A DNA stretch of 64,000 bases from Struthio camelus (taxonomy: Eukaryota > Chordata > Aves > Struthioniformes > Struthionidae), in assembly GCF_040807025.1 (NCBI RefSeq), contig NC_090964.1, forward strand, positions 10,192,214 to 10,256,213, in the 5' to 3' direction. Positions 15,958 through 40,101 of this stretch are shown here, piece after piece (position 1 is the stretch's first letter; the number at the start of each line of letters is the position of its first letter). A model generated the notes under the pieces. It was not told the DNA's origin. It saw nothing but the letters and a program-made list of their open reading frames with translations, and did no database searches. The position numbers and the translations under genes are program-made.

Positions 15958-17097
15958 GTGAGTCCCGGGGAGCCTGGCCAGGCCCGGGCTTCGGCAGCTG
16001 CTCTGGCACCGGGTCTGGCCAAGCATCTGGCTCCGACCCGCTGGAATCGCTCCTCCCCGCTCCGTGCCTGCCCTCGGCTCCCAGGGCTGGGCGACGCCGG
16101 CTCTCCCCGCGCAGCCGCGCTGCTCAGACCGTGCGAGCCATAGCCCCGGCCTGCCCAGGGCCAAGGCGAATATCGGCTGTCACCACCCCGTTTGTTTTAT
16201 CGGGGCAACCGTGCGAGAAAGCCACAAAGCAAACAGCATCTGCGTGGTGCCCGGGGGCTGCCCGCGGCTGCCCGTGCCGCCCTGGCTCGCGCAGCACCCG
16301 TCCTCACGGCTCTGGGATGGTCACCGGGCTGGACCCCAGGCTCCTTCCAGGCCTGACCTGCCTGGCACACTCACCATGGGGCCAGGCTGGGAGCTGCCCC
16401 CAGCCCCGGTCCGCGCGTCCCCAGGCTGCCCACCTCGAGGCCGAGCAGGATGAGAGCGAACGCGGTGCAGCGTGCCGTCCATGCGCACCGCAGCCCTCCC
16501 CGCCCTGCCGCCAGGCGCTCGCGGCTGTGCCGGAGCCGGGGGCAGCTCTGCTGCGGCCGAGCTGAGCTGTCCCCAGGAGCCGGCTGGGCTGCGCGGGGCT
16601 GCTCTGCGCGTCCCTGCCTGCAGCCCCGTTGGGGCCGGGCGGCGCACGGGCGGTGGGGTGGAAGCGTGTCCTGCCATCAGCGAAGGGTGGCAGGGCCAGG
16701 GCGCAGGAGGGCACCAGAGCCAGGGCCTCACAGCAGGCCAGGCACGGTGTGGTCTGGGGCCAGCGCCGGTGTCACGGACGTGCTGGTGGGGGGCTCTGGA
16801 CCCATGGCAGGAGGGAGCAAGACCCTGCCCACCACGGCCAGCAAGCGTGCATGCTCAGGGCTTGGTGGAGACGGGGCATCGCAGATGCTGGGCTGGGCTG
16901 GCCAAGAAGTCACTGGCCTTTGCCCTGGAGGCCAGGGCTGGGCAGGGGCACCTCTCCCTGGGGAGCAGCGGGGGCTCCCGGGCCGTGTGCGCTCCCTGAG
17001 CCACCGCAGCCTCTCCTGCCCGGGCCACGCGCGGGCCCGGGCTGCCCCGACGCTGCCCGCGCCGCGCTCCCCTCGCCGCCCTCGAAAAGCAGCTCGA

Positions 17098-17183
17098 GCT
17101 CGGGACCGCGCCGGCTCCGCTCGGGACCGCGCCGGCTCCGCGCTCGGGACCGCGCCGGCTCCGCTCGGGACCGCGCCGGCTCC
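17098..17183. repeat. Four-copy 21-base GC-rich repeat in the GH3 gene 5' region
   Basis: Four copies of CTCGGGACCGCGCCGGCTCC, separated by short GC spacers, about 300-390 bases upstream of the GH3 start codon. The copies are nearly identical, so copy number may vary between individuals. Confidence 0.8.
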
Positions 17184-17309
17184 GCCGCCGCTTCTTCGTG
17201 TCAGCGCAGAGCGTCGCCCCCGCGGCCGCCCCGCTCCGCTTCGCCCCGCCGCGCCCATCGGCCGCGCAGCGCCGCCTCGGGGCCCGTCCCGGGAGCGGAG
17301 CGGAGCCGC

Positions 17310-17410
17310 GCCGAGCCGGGCCAGGCCGAGCCGGGCCAGGCCGAGCCGAGCCGAGCCGAGCCGAGCCGAGCCGGGCCGAGCCGGGCCGATCCGCGCCGAT
17401 CCGCGCCGGC
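17310..17410. repeat. CCGAG/CCGGG pentanucleotide tract
   Basis: Runs of GCCGA and GCCGG pentamers followed by two GATCCGCGCC units, less than 200 bases before the GH3 start. Similar pentamer tracts occur at about 6832-6875 and 41376-41404, each inside a CpG-island promoter. Confidence 0.8.
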
Positions 17411-17485
17411 CGCCGGGCTGGGCGCTGCGGCCCCGGGAGCGCCCGTCGGGCCCGTCGGGCCGCTGCGCGCCGCGGCGGCGGGGCC

Positions 17486-20400
17486 ATGGCCGGGCTGGGC
17501 GCCGCCGCGCTGCTGCTGGGCGCCGCGCTGTCCTGCGGGCAGCCCTTGCCTTTCCCCTTCCCCTTCCTGGACCCGGCGCTGCCCTGGCACCGCCGCCTCG
17601 ACGACCTCGTGGGCCGCCTCACCCCCGCCGAGATGGTGCTGCAGGTGCGGGCGGGGGTCCGGCGGGTGCGGCGGGTGCGGCGGGTCCGGCCCCCCCACCC
17701 CGGTGCAGCGTTTCTGCCCCGCAGGTGGCGAGGGGGGGTGCCCTGAGCAACGGCCCCGCGCCCCCCATCCCGCGCCTGGGCATCGGGCCCTACAACTGGA
17801 ACACGGAGTGCCTGCGGGGCGACGCCGAGGCGGCCGGCTGGGCCACCGCCTTCCCCCAGGCGCTGGGGCTCGCCGCCTCCTTCAGGTACCGGCCCTCCGA
17901 GCCCCGGGGCCAGCTCTCGTAGCCCCGATGCCGACCCTCGGGGCCCCGGGGCTGGCGGGGATGGGGGCGCGCGCGGGACGGGGCCCTTGGGCTCCCCGTC
18001 GCTCCCTAACGCTTCTCGCCCCGCAGCCCTGAGCTCGTCTACCGCGTGGCCAACGCCACCGCCACCGAAGTGAGAGCCAAGCACAACCATTTCGTTGCCA
18101 CGGGCCACTACGAGGACCACACGGGGCTCAGCTGCTTCAGCCCGGTGCTGAACATCATGCGGCACCCGCTGTGGGGCAGGAACCAGGTGCCGCGGGCGTG
18201 GGGAGGCCGGGCCGCCGGCCTGGGTGCTGGGCCAGGCGGGGAGCTGCAGGCCAGGATTAGGCCTTGCAGGACCGTCCCCGAACAGCCTCAGGGTGGCAGC
18301 AGCTCCATGGGGAGCTGGCGAATCCCGGGGGCAGGAGCACGTGCTGAGGACGGGAAGGTGCTGGGGCTGGAGCGGGTCCCCCCCCCACCCCGGGGGGAGC
18401 CGTACAGCGTGGCCGACTGGAGCAGCGGTGACGCATCGCTCTGTGCACCCGTCAGGAGACGTACGGGGAGGACCCGTTCCTCACCGCGGAGCTGGGTGTG
18501 AGCTTCGTGCAGGGGCTGCAGGGCCAGCACCCGCGCTACGTCAAGGCGAGCGCCGGCTGCAAGCACTTCAGCGTGCACGGGGGTCCCGAGAACATCCCTG
18601 TCTCCAGGCTCAGCTTCGACGCCAAGGTGAGCTCGGCCGGGCGCGCCACGGGGGGGTGGGCAGGGGGCTCCCCCAAGCGCTGACCCCGTCTCTGCTCCTC
18701 GGTGCTCGCAGGTGCTGGAGCGGGACTGGCGCATGACCTTCCTGCCCCAGTTCCAGGCCTGCGTGCGTGCCGGGTCCTACAGCTTCATGTGCAGCTACAA
18801 CAGGTACCGAGCGCGGCAGGGCTCGTGGTGGGGCGGCCGCGAGGGTGCAGGGATGCCCCGTGGCCGTGGCCCGTTCATGCTTGCCGGTGCCAGCTGCCGT
18901 GCTGCAGCCCACCCGATGCCCTCTCCTCCGGCAGGATCAACGGCGTTCCTGCCTGCGCCAACAAGAAGCTGCTGACGGACATCCTGCGGGGCGAGTGGGG
19001 CTTCGAGGGCTACGTGGTGAGCGACGAGGGTGCTGTGGAGCTCATCATGCTGGGACACCACTACACGAGCAGCTTCCTGGAGACGGCCGTGGGTGAGCGC
19101 GCGGGGCCCGCGGGAGGGACGCGGGATCCCCAGGGGCCGCGCAGTGACAGCGCGCTGTCTCCCATCCCTCGGGCACGGCAGCTGCGGTGAACGCCGGCTG
19201 CAACCTGGAGCTCTCCTACGGCCTGAGGAACAACGTCTTCATGCACATCACCCAGGCCTTGGCCATGGGCAACGTCACGCTGGAGGTGAGCCGGGAGGGC
19301 GCTGGGGCGCGGGGCAGGGCTGGGGCTGCTCCCTGCCCTCGCTCTGCGCCCCGGCCGCCCCGTGCTGAGCGTGACCGAGGTCTTGGTGCTGGGGGTCTTT
19401 GCAGACGTTGCGTGCCCGGGTCCGGCCCCTCTTCTACACCCGCCTGCGGCTGGGGGAGTTCGACCCCCCGGCCCTGAACCCCTACAGCAGCCTGGACCTG
19501 AGCGCCGTGCAGAGCCCCGCGCACCGCACCCTCGCGCTGGAAGCTGCCGTCAAGAGCTTCGTCCTGCTGAAGAACGTGCGGGACACGCTGCCCCTCCGGG
19601 CGCAGGAGCTGCGCGGCCGGCGCGTCGCGGTGAGCCGGGCAGACCGGCCGGCCGGCGCCGGAGCTGGGGGCCGCCGGCGAGCCCGCGGGGCCGCCTCGCT
19701 CCGCAGCCGGGGCGTCGCGTCTCCTGCCTGGGAGCGCAGGGCTGCCCCTGCTCGTCCTCAGCCCCCTCCGCTCTGCAGGTGGTGGGCCCCTTTGCTGACA
19801 ACCCCAGGGTCCTGTTTGGGGACTACGCGCCCATCCCGGAGCCGCAGTACATTTATACGCCCCGGTAAGACAGGACGATGCCTCCGTCCACCCCTCGGTC
19901 CCGCCGGGAGAGCCCTGGGGCTCGCTTTGCCCCGGGCTGCTGCTGGGGCCGCGCGGCCCGTCCCTGCGAGGGACATGCTCGTCCCCAAGGCAGAGGTGCC
20001 TTAACGCTGCCGGCGTCGGAGCCTGGACACGCGCTGGTTTTCCCTGGCGCAGGAGGGGTCTGGAGATGCTGCCAGCCAACGTCAGCTTCGCGGCGGGCTG
20101 CAGCGAGCCGCGGTGCCAGCAGTACTCGCCGGCCGAGGTGGAGGGAGCAGCGCGGGGCGCCGACGTGGTGGTGGTGTGCCTGGGCACGGGTGCGTGGGGC
20201 CGGGGCGGCCGGCCGGCCGGCGGGCAGAGCCACGGGGAGGAGCAGGGCGCCGGCGGCCGCTCCGGCCTGCTGAGCCCTCGGCGCTGCTCTGCCCCGTCCG
20301 TCCGCGGTGCCCGGCTTAGCCAGCTCTTCCTTGGCTCTCGCCCGCAGGGACGGACGTGGAGATGGAGGGGAAGGACCGCGAGGACCTGTCCCTGCCAGGC

Positions 20401-21468
20401 CACCAGCTGGAGCTGCTGCAGGACGCCGTGCGCGCAGGTAGGGGCTCAGCGCCGGGGCTCAGCGCCAGCTTGACGCCACCCGTTGCCCATCCCATGGGGC
20501 GCCCCAGGCACCCGCCAGTGGCGGGTCGCGGTGACAGCCCGTGTCCCTCCAGCTGCCGGGCGCCCCGTCGTGCTGCTGCTGTTCAACGCGGGGCCGCTGG
20601 ACGTGAGCTGGGCGCAGGCGCACGACGGCGTGGGGGCCATCCTGGCGTGCTTCTTCCCGGCCCAGGCCACCGGCCTCGCCGTCGCCCGGGTGCTGCTGGG
20701 CGAGGAGGGCGCCAACCCGGCCGGCCGGCTCCCGGCCACTTGGCCGGCCGGCATGCAGCAGGTGAGGCCAGGGCAGCCCCCGCGCCGGCCGCCCCGCGGT
20801 CCACCCCCAGCCTGCCTCCGACGCGGCCGCTTCCCGCAGGTGCCGCCGATGGAGAACTACACCATGGAGGGGCGGACGTACCGCTACTACGGGCAGGAGG
20901 CCCCGCTCTACCCCTTCGGGTACGGGCTGTCCTACACCACCTTCCGCTACCAGGACCTGGTCCTGAGCCCCACGGCGTTGCCCGCCTGCGCCAACCTCTC
21001 CGTGTCCGTGGTGGTGGAGAACACGGGGCAGCGGGACGGCGAGGAGGTGAGCGCCGCGGGCCCCCGGCTCTGCCCTGGCCGCAGCGGGGGGTACGGACGG
21101 TGCCGGGATCCCTCCTGGGGCGTTCGAGGGAGGGGGCAGCCGGGGGCCCGGAGGGTGCTGACGCCCGTCCCTGCTTCCAGGTGGTGCAGCTGTACCTGCG
21201 GTGGGAGCAGGCGTCCGTGCCGGTGCCCCGCTGGCAGCTGGTGGCCTTCCGCCGGGTGGCCCTGCCGGCCGGCCGGGCGGCCAAGCTGCCCTTCCAGGTG
21301 ACGGCGGCGCAGCGCGCCGTCTGGGCGCAGCAGTGGCGCCTGGAGCCCGGCGCCTTCACGCTCTTCGCCGGCGGGCAGCAGCCGGGCCAGGAGAGGCGGG
21401 CCAGCTCCGAGGTGCTCAGCCGGCAGTTCAGGGTGACCGGCGCCGCCCGGCCCCTGAGCCGCTGCTAG
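17486..21468 (+). CDS. Secreted glycoside hydrolase family 3 protein, beta-xylosidase-like
   Basis: Predicted to hydrolyse terminal beta-linked sugars in the secretory pathway, lysosome or outside the cell; substrate unknown. Fourteen GT/AG exons: 17486-17644, 17725-17885, 18027-18186, 18456-18626, 18712-18803, 18935-19092, 19182-19285, 19405-19629, 19779-19864, 20053-20189, 20348-20437, 20553-20761, 20840-21046, 21181-21468. All phases agree, giving 748 residues. A signal peptide (MAGLGAAALLLGAALSCG) starts at a strong Kozak ATG. The GH3 N-terminal barrel holds GPYNWNTECLRG, CKHFSVHG (Lys196-His197) and the nucleophile Asp278 in GYVVSDEGAVE. The C-terminal GH3 domain holds VVGPFADN and EMEGKDREDLSLPGHQ. 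FGYGLSYTTF and a fibronectin-III-like module (VVQLYLRW onward) follow. Sequons NAT, NVT, NVS, NYT and NLS support a secreted glycoprotein. It resembles plant and fungal beta-xylosidase/arabinofuranosidase sequences; humans have no GH3 gene. AATAAA follows at 21525. Confidence 0.93.
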
Positions 21469-21524
21469 GGACGGCAGGGGCGCCGGAGGCGGCGGGGCGC
21501 CGGGAGCTCGGATGTCTGCCTTGC

Positions 21525-21530
21525 AATAAA
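21525..21530 (+). terminator. Polyadenylation signal of the GH3 gene
   Basis: Exact AATAAA 57 bases after the TAG stop codon, followed by a short GT-containing stretch. It implies a very short 3' UTR of under 100 bases. Confidence 0.85.
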
Positions 21531-21715
21531 GTCTGCCGGCGCAGCTCGGAGGAGGCCGGGGGCTGGTGCGGGGCCGGCCGGGCGCTCCTGCCCGGCGGAT
21601 GTGCTGCGGCCGGGGAGGCACCCTGCCCGCCGGGGCTGCGGGGCAGAGGCGGCGCTGCCCGCTGCCCCTCGCCTGGGGAATGCGCTGGAGCAGGCCCAGG
21701 CGCCTCCGGGAGAGC

Positions 21716-21723
21716 TATAAATA
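21716..21723 (+). promoter_or_regulatory. Strong TATA box without a recognised gene
   Basis: TATAAATA inside GAGAGCTATAAATAGAGCCC, an excellent core-promoter match, about 190 bases after the GH3 poly(A) signal and pointing right. A start site would be expected near 21745-21755. I see no convincing spliced ORF downstream. It may drive a noncoding or unrecognised transcript, or be fortuitous. Confidence 0.4.
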
Positions 21724-22133
21724 GAGCCCGGGGCGCAGGCACAGGCGGCCAGCGCGGGGGCACGGGCAGGGTGCGGGGCCGCCGGGACGGCACGGGACGC
21801 GGGCCCGGGGGGGCGCGGGCTGCTCCGACCCGCGCCTGCCTCGCTGCGGGGCCCCCGGCATCTGTTCCTCTGAAAATAGCCCTGAGCGTTTTCTCTTGCT
21901 GCCGGGGCTCAGGGATTTCCCAAAGCCGCCTGCCCGGCCCCTGCTCAGCCCCTCGGCGGCAGCAGCGGGACCGGCGCTGGGGGAGCAGCTCCCTCCCTGC
22001 GGGGCGGCCGGCGGTCCGGCAGCGGTGCCGGCGTGGGGCGCCGCGCGGCAGGGACGGGATCCTCCCCAGCGCCGGGGGCCGGCGGGCAAGGTGGGGCTGG
22101 CGGTGAGCATGTGAGGCTGCCCCGGCCCAGCAC

Positions 22134-22180
22134 AATTACATCAGGGCACTAATTACAGATGCTGCCCAGGATAATTACAG
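22134..22180. promoter_or_regulatory. Triple AATTACA homeodomain-type cluster
   Basis: AATTACA at 22134-22140 and TAATTACAG at 22150-22158 and 22172-22180, all in the same orientation and about 17-22 bases apart, in otherwise GC-rich DNA. Repeated TAATTA cores are typical of homeodomain-bound enhancers. Function is inferred only. Confidence 0.35.
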
Positions 22181-23500
22181 CGCGGCTGCGGCAGGGCAGG
22201 GCTCAGCCTGGCGCTGGCCCGTTTGGCACCCACGTGCCCGGGGTGCAGGCCCTGCCGCCGCTCGGCGGCCAGCGCGATGCCATCCCCGCCTGCCCTGGGG
22301 ACAGCGCCGGCCCCCTCCGGGCTCCCTGCGATGCTGCCTGCCCCCGGCAAAGCCCTGGGGCGAGCGCAGCCAGCGGCGGTGGCTTCCCCCGGCCCCGTGC
22401 AGGCAGGGATGTGCCGGCTACGCGGAGCCGCCGCCGCCGCCACCGCCTGGGCAGCCGCCAGCCCAGCCCTGCTCCGGGGAGAGCGCTCGGCCGGTCCCGC
22501 GCTCCGGCTGCCCTGCAGCTCGCGGGGGCAGCGGGGGGATTTTGCGGGCAGAGGTTCGGATCGACCCCTGCGGGTGCAATAACACCGGCTAGGTGCCGGT
22601 CCTGGCATCCTTTCTGGGACTGCGCCGTCCCTCTCTCGACCGCCGCCGCTGCGGGCTCTTCGGGGTGCCGGGCTGGAGGGTGCCCAGCGCCTGCGACGGG
22701 AGCGCGGGCGGGTGACATCGCCCTGCGCACGGGGCGGCGGGGCGGGAGCAGCCCGGGGCTGGGCGGGCGAAGGCAGGGGGGAAGGGGGGGGCGGCGGCGG
22801 GGATGGGGACTTTGCCCGCTGATGTCAGTGCCGTCAGCACTGATTTGTTTGCCATCCTCGCATCGCTGTTTGCCTGCCGTCGGCGTGCGGGCCGGGAGCA
22901 GCCGGGGCGAGCCGGCTCGCGTCTTTGCTCCGATCCTGCCGTGGTTCGGGCTCCGGGGGGGGGCTGCCGTGACCCGGCCGAGCAGCTGTTTGCAGGGGGC
23001 TGAAACAGGCCCTTTGGGACCCCTGGGCTCAGGGGCATCAGCCCTGCCGAGGACGCGGTGGCAGGCCATGGCGCGGTCCTGGGGTTTGCATGCCGTGCGC
23101 AGCCCGTGGGACATGGGGGGGCTGTGGATGGTGCTGAGAGGGGCTCACCGAGACTCCGGGCTGCCCGTGCAGCGCCGGGGGGACATGCTGGCCGGACGCC
23201 GGCCTCCGGCAGCGCCAGCTCCCGCGCTGGTGGGGCCGGGCTCCTCGGGCAGCAGCTGCTCATTGCTCTTGGATTTTGGGGGATGCTCAGCACCCCGCCA
23301 GCTCCCTGCAGGAGCTGAGCATCTCTGCCCCACGCGGTGTCGCGGCGAGGTGTCCGGGGCACGGGGCTGGGACGAGAGCTGCCCGGGGTCCCTCTCCGCA
23401 GCCCCCTCCCCGGCCAAGGTCGAGCCCTCGGCAGGGAGGGCGAGGAGCACGGCTGGCCTTGAGGACTGCAGCGCCATCGGCCCAGCCTGCTCCTAATTAG

Positions 23501-23520
23501 CTCATGGATTTTTCCATGAG
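23501..23520. other. Perfect 8-bp inverted repeat with TTTT loop
   Basis: CTCATGGA and TCCATGAG flank a TTTT loop, directly after TAATTAG. It could form a hairpin in RNA or bind a dimeric protein. No gene ends or starts recognisably beside it. Confidence 0.5.
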
Positions 23521-26161
23521 ACGGGGAAGGGTGGCCGTTCCCAGCACCCGCGGGAACTGGGGGGGGATGGCCCCGGAAACCCGGACGTGGCGGGGGCTCA
23601 GCCGGCAGCGGAGCGATCCATAGCTGCTCTGCCTGTTACATAACCCTATCGACGCGGCCGGCCCAGGCAGCCGCAGCCCTCGGCATCGCCGCCCGGCGCC
23701 GCGAGTGCCGGCACAGCGCCCGGTCCCCTCCGCGCTTCCCGGCTCCGTGCCCCCTTCCTCGCCATGCCCCCTGCTCCCGGCTGGCCCGGCAGCGCGGAGG
23801 ACCCCGGCCCGGCCGGACCCCGGCGGGGCCCCCGCTGCCTGCTCCAAGCCGAGGCGGGGGCGCGAGGCGCTGGGCAACGCGCCTGCGGTGCTCCCCGACC
23901 TCCGTGCCGCCCGCCCGTGCCTCGGCCTCGCCAGGCAAAGCTGGCTGCGGAAGCGGCCCGGCGGCGGGGCGGCCCGGCGGCCCCAGCCCGGCTCCGGCTC
24001 CGCTGGGGCCCCTTGCGTGCCGGCCTTTGTCGTGGAAACGAGGGGCTGCAGGGCCGAGGCCGGGGGCTGCGCGCGCAGGCGCAGCGGGGCTCGCTGCGTC
24101 CCCGTGCCTCTCCCAGCCGGGGCCGGCGGCTCCCGGCTGCCCCAGCCCCGCCGGTTCCTTCTCGCCGGCATGTCCCCTGCGTCTGCGCGTGGGTGCGGGC
24201 CCGCCGGGCTCTCCGGGGTAAGGGGAGGGCGTCCCGCGCTGGGCACGTCCCGGCGATGCTCCTGGGCCGCGCGCGCTCCCGGCACGGCCCCGGCCCGCGT
24301 GGGTTGCGCAGCTCTCGGCGCCGCCGCTCGGCGTGCGGCATTCCCCGGCGGAGAGCCCGCCGGGAGGTTCGGGGAAACCTCTGTCCTGAGCTGAGCCAGG
24401 CGAAGAGCCCGGGGGCCGCCCAGGCCCCTGCTCCTTTCCTTAGCGGGGCCGGGAGAGCAGCATCCTGCCGGCCCCACCGGGCTCACGCGTCGCGGGAGCG
24501 CGTCCCCCACGGCCCCATCTGCAGCGGGGCGAGCGGGGCCGCCTCGCCCGCGTTCCTCCTCCCTGCGCCCTGGCCCCTCCTGGGCACGTGCCGGGGCGCC
24601 CCACGAGCTGCGGTCTCCCCGCGGGGCCCCCGCACCGGGCACCTCTCCCCGCCTTTCCCCCGCAAGCCTGGCTGGCGGCTTGCCGGCCGGCGGCCGTGCT
24701 GCCTGCTCGTTCCCGTCCCGCGAGCCCCAGCAGCTCCGCCAAGAGAGCAACGTGTTTCCGGAGAAGAGGGCTGAGGTGCCAGGGAACCTGTTTGCCGGGT
24801 AGGTGAGGACAGACGGATTGCAGGGAATCTCCTGGGCTCGTGGTGACATCACCCCCAAAGGAGGCGTCTCTGGCGGGGCGCTGCCCTCAGTAAAATCGCG
24901 TCTGTCTGTTCATCAGCGCAGATGTGAACCCAAACGCCTCTGCCCCCCCGGCTCCTCCCGCCGCGTTGCCATCCCGCCGCCGAAGGGGTACTCGGCAGGG
25001 TGCTCAGGCCGCGTTCACCGTACGGGTGAGCGGGGGACGTATCCGTGCCTCTGCTGCGCTTGCAAAGCTCTTGCAAGTGCTTTGTGTTTCCGCCCTGTGG
25101 GCCCTGAGCAGCGGCTCCCTGCCGTCGCCGTGCCCCTCGGCCGTGCCCCGGCAGCGGGCAGCCCCCTCCGGCCCCGCTCTGCCTCCCGCCGGAGCTGGAG
25201 ATGCCGGCAGCGCCGTGCAGCAGGACAAGCCGCCTCCTGCACCCAGAGCCCTCCGCTCCGCTGCCCAGGGCCGGCCCGGCCCGCCTCGGCGCCTTACAAG
25301 GCCAAGAGGAATTTTACCTATGGATAAAGCTGAGCCCGGGGCTCCGGCGCTGCACGGGGCTGGAGCGGGAGGAAAGGCTCGTCGTCGCTCTCCGCCACCG
25401 AGGCCGGGCGGGCTGCGGTGAGGGCGACGCGCTCGTGCTCGCCGGGAAGCGCAGCGCGGCTGCTGGCGGTGACTAAGGCTCATGTGCGAGGGGGTGGGTG
25501 GCTGCCGGGCCTCGCTCGCTGCGGGGATGGGGCTCCGGGACAGCAAATCAATGTGTCTTTGGGATGATTTGAAGTGGGATAACTGAATTAGCCAGTCGGC
25601 ACCGCGCGCGGCAGAGCGCTGGCCGCCGCTCCAGCTGGCGCCAGGGCCGCGGCTCGAGCCCGCAGCAAGGGCAGAGGGTGAGCGGGGAGGGCAGGCAGCG
25701 TTCCCGCTGGCGTGCCAGGGCTTTGCCACGACCCGAGCATCTTAAAATGTTGGGAGCGGGAAGGGTGGGTCCAAGCAAGGAAATCTGGGAGAAGAGGCTG
25801 GAGGGCGAGCGGGTGCCTGTGCGGGGCTCAGGGATGCCGGGCGCAGCGGGCGGGGGGCAGCCGGGCAGCCCCGGCACCGGGGGCGGCAGGAGCCGGGGGG
25901 GGGCGAGACCCTCGGGGCGGGGGGCGGCAGAAGCGTCGTTTTGAGGAGGAAAGGCGCGGGCCCGGCCGCGGGGCAGCGCCTCGGGGTGCAGAGCGGGGGA
26001 CGCAGGGACAGAGCATCCGCTGGGCTGCCGCGGGGGTGCCGGGGCGGGGAGCGCCGCGCGTCCTCCCCCGCCGGGCCGGGGGGAGCGGGGCGGCGCGGCA
26101 CGGCACGGCGCGGCACGGCACGGCACGGCGCGGCCAGCCCCCGGCGCCTCCCCGCCACGCC

Positions 26162-39545
<13,384 letters not shown>

Positions 39546-39901
39546 GCGGCGGAGGGGGCCGCCGCGCGCCGGCCCGCCCCGGACTCTCGCGCAGGACCGT
39601 AGCCGTTGTCGGAAGAAAAACCTCGCTGCTCCCCTCCGCCCGCCGCCCGCCGGCGGCCCGGGCGGCGCGGGGCCCTGCCGGGGCGGCTCGCGGCCCCCCG
39701 CCTGCTCCGGGGACTCCTGGTTTCTCTTTTCATCCTTGTTTTTATTTCGGTTTTTTTTTTATTTTATTTTATTTTAATATGCACCTTATCAGACTGACGC
39801 CCTCCCACCCTAGCAGCCTGCCAGAGCCGCCCCAGACGTGTGGTGTAATAATGTAGTTATTTAACTTGCTGGGTACAATATATGTGAATACTGTAAATAA
39901 A
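39546..39901 (+). other. MAP7D1: MAP7D1 3' UTR
   Basis: Runs from the TGA stop to the first polyadenylation signal. GC-rich at first, then T-rich (TTTTTTTTTATTTTATTTTA near 39752) and AT-rich up to the signal. Confidence 0.85.
39896..39901 (+). terminator. MAP7D1: MAP7D1 proximal polyadenylation signal
   Basis: AATAAA in CTGTAAATAAAGCAGG, about 350 bases after the stop codon and preceded by AT-rich 3' UTR. This is the probable main cleavage signal. Confidence 0.85.
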
Positions 39902-40095
39902 GCAGGTGAGGCATGGGGGCCGCCGGCCCAGGCCCGGCCGCGCGCGCGGGGCCGCCCGGGGCTCGCGGGCAGGCAGCCGGGCAGCGTCGCCCCCGCGTCC
40001 CCGGCGGGCGGGCGCGCTCGGCGCCGTCGGGCTGGGACCACGCAGCTCTCCGTGCCGTTGTGACAGTGTTATGCATCCGGACAACCTTTGCAAAC

Positions 40096-40101
40096 AATAA
40101 A
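40096..40101 (+). terminator. MAP7D1: Possible distal polyadenylation signal
   Basis: A second AATAAA (CAAACAATAAAGGGG), 200 bases downstream of the first. It could give a slightly longer MAP7D1 3' UTR. Confidence 0.55.

Larger units (their letters stand above)
15958..17485. other. GC-rich interval between the angiopoietin relic and the GH3 gene
   Basis: I looked here for the missing C-terminal fibrinogen-domain exons of the relic and did not find them. From about 16990 the sequence becomes CpG-dense and carries two repeat tracts (17098-17183 and 17310-17410) directly upstream of the GH3 start codon, so the right part is the presumptive GH3 promoter and 5' UTR. No TATA box is evident. Confidence 0.6.
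21531..26161. other. GC-rich interval between the GH3 gene and MAP7D1
   Basis: No recognised protein-coding gene. Long open frames here on both strands are GC-driven, lack domains and overlap one another. Notable items are a TATA box at 21716, a triplet of AATTACA motifs at 22134-22180, a perfect hairpin at 23501-23520 and a CpG-dense 3' end with GGCAC/GGCGC tracts (26095-26135) that is the presumptive MAP7D1 promoter and 5' UTR. Confidence 0.6.

Noticed and set aside
16000-16990. Remaining fibrinogen-domain exons of the angiopoietin relic
   Set aside because: I searched by eye for the WWFDACGPSNLNG and TTMMIRPADF blocks in all plus-strand frames and found nothing comparable.
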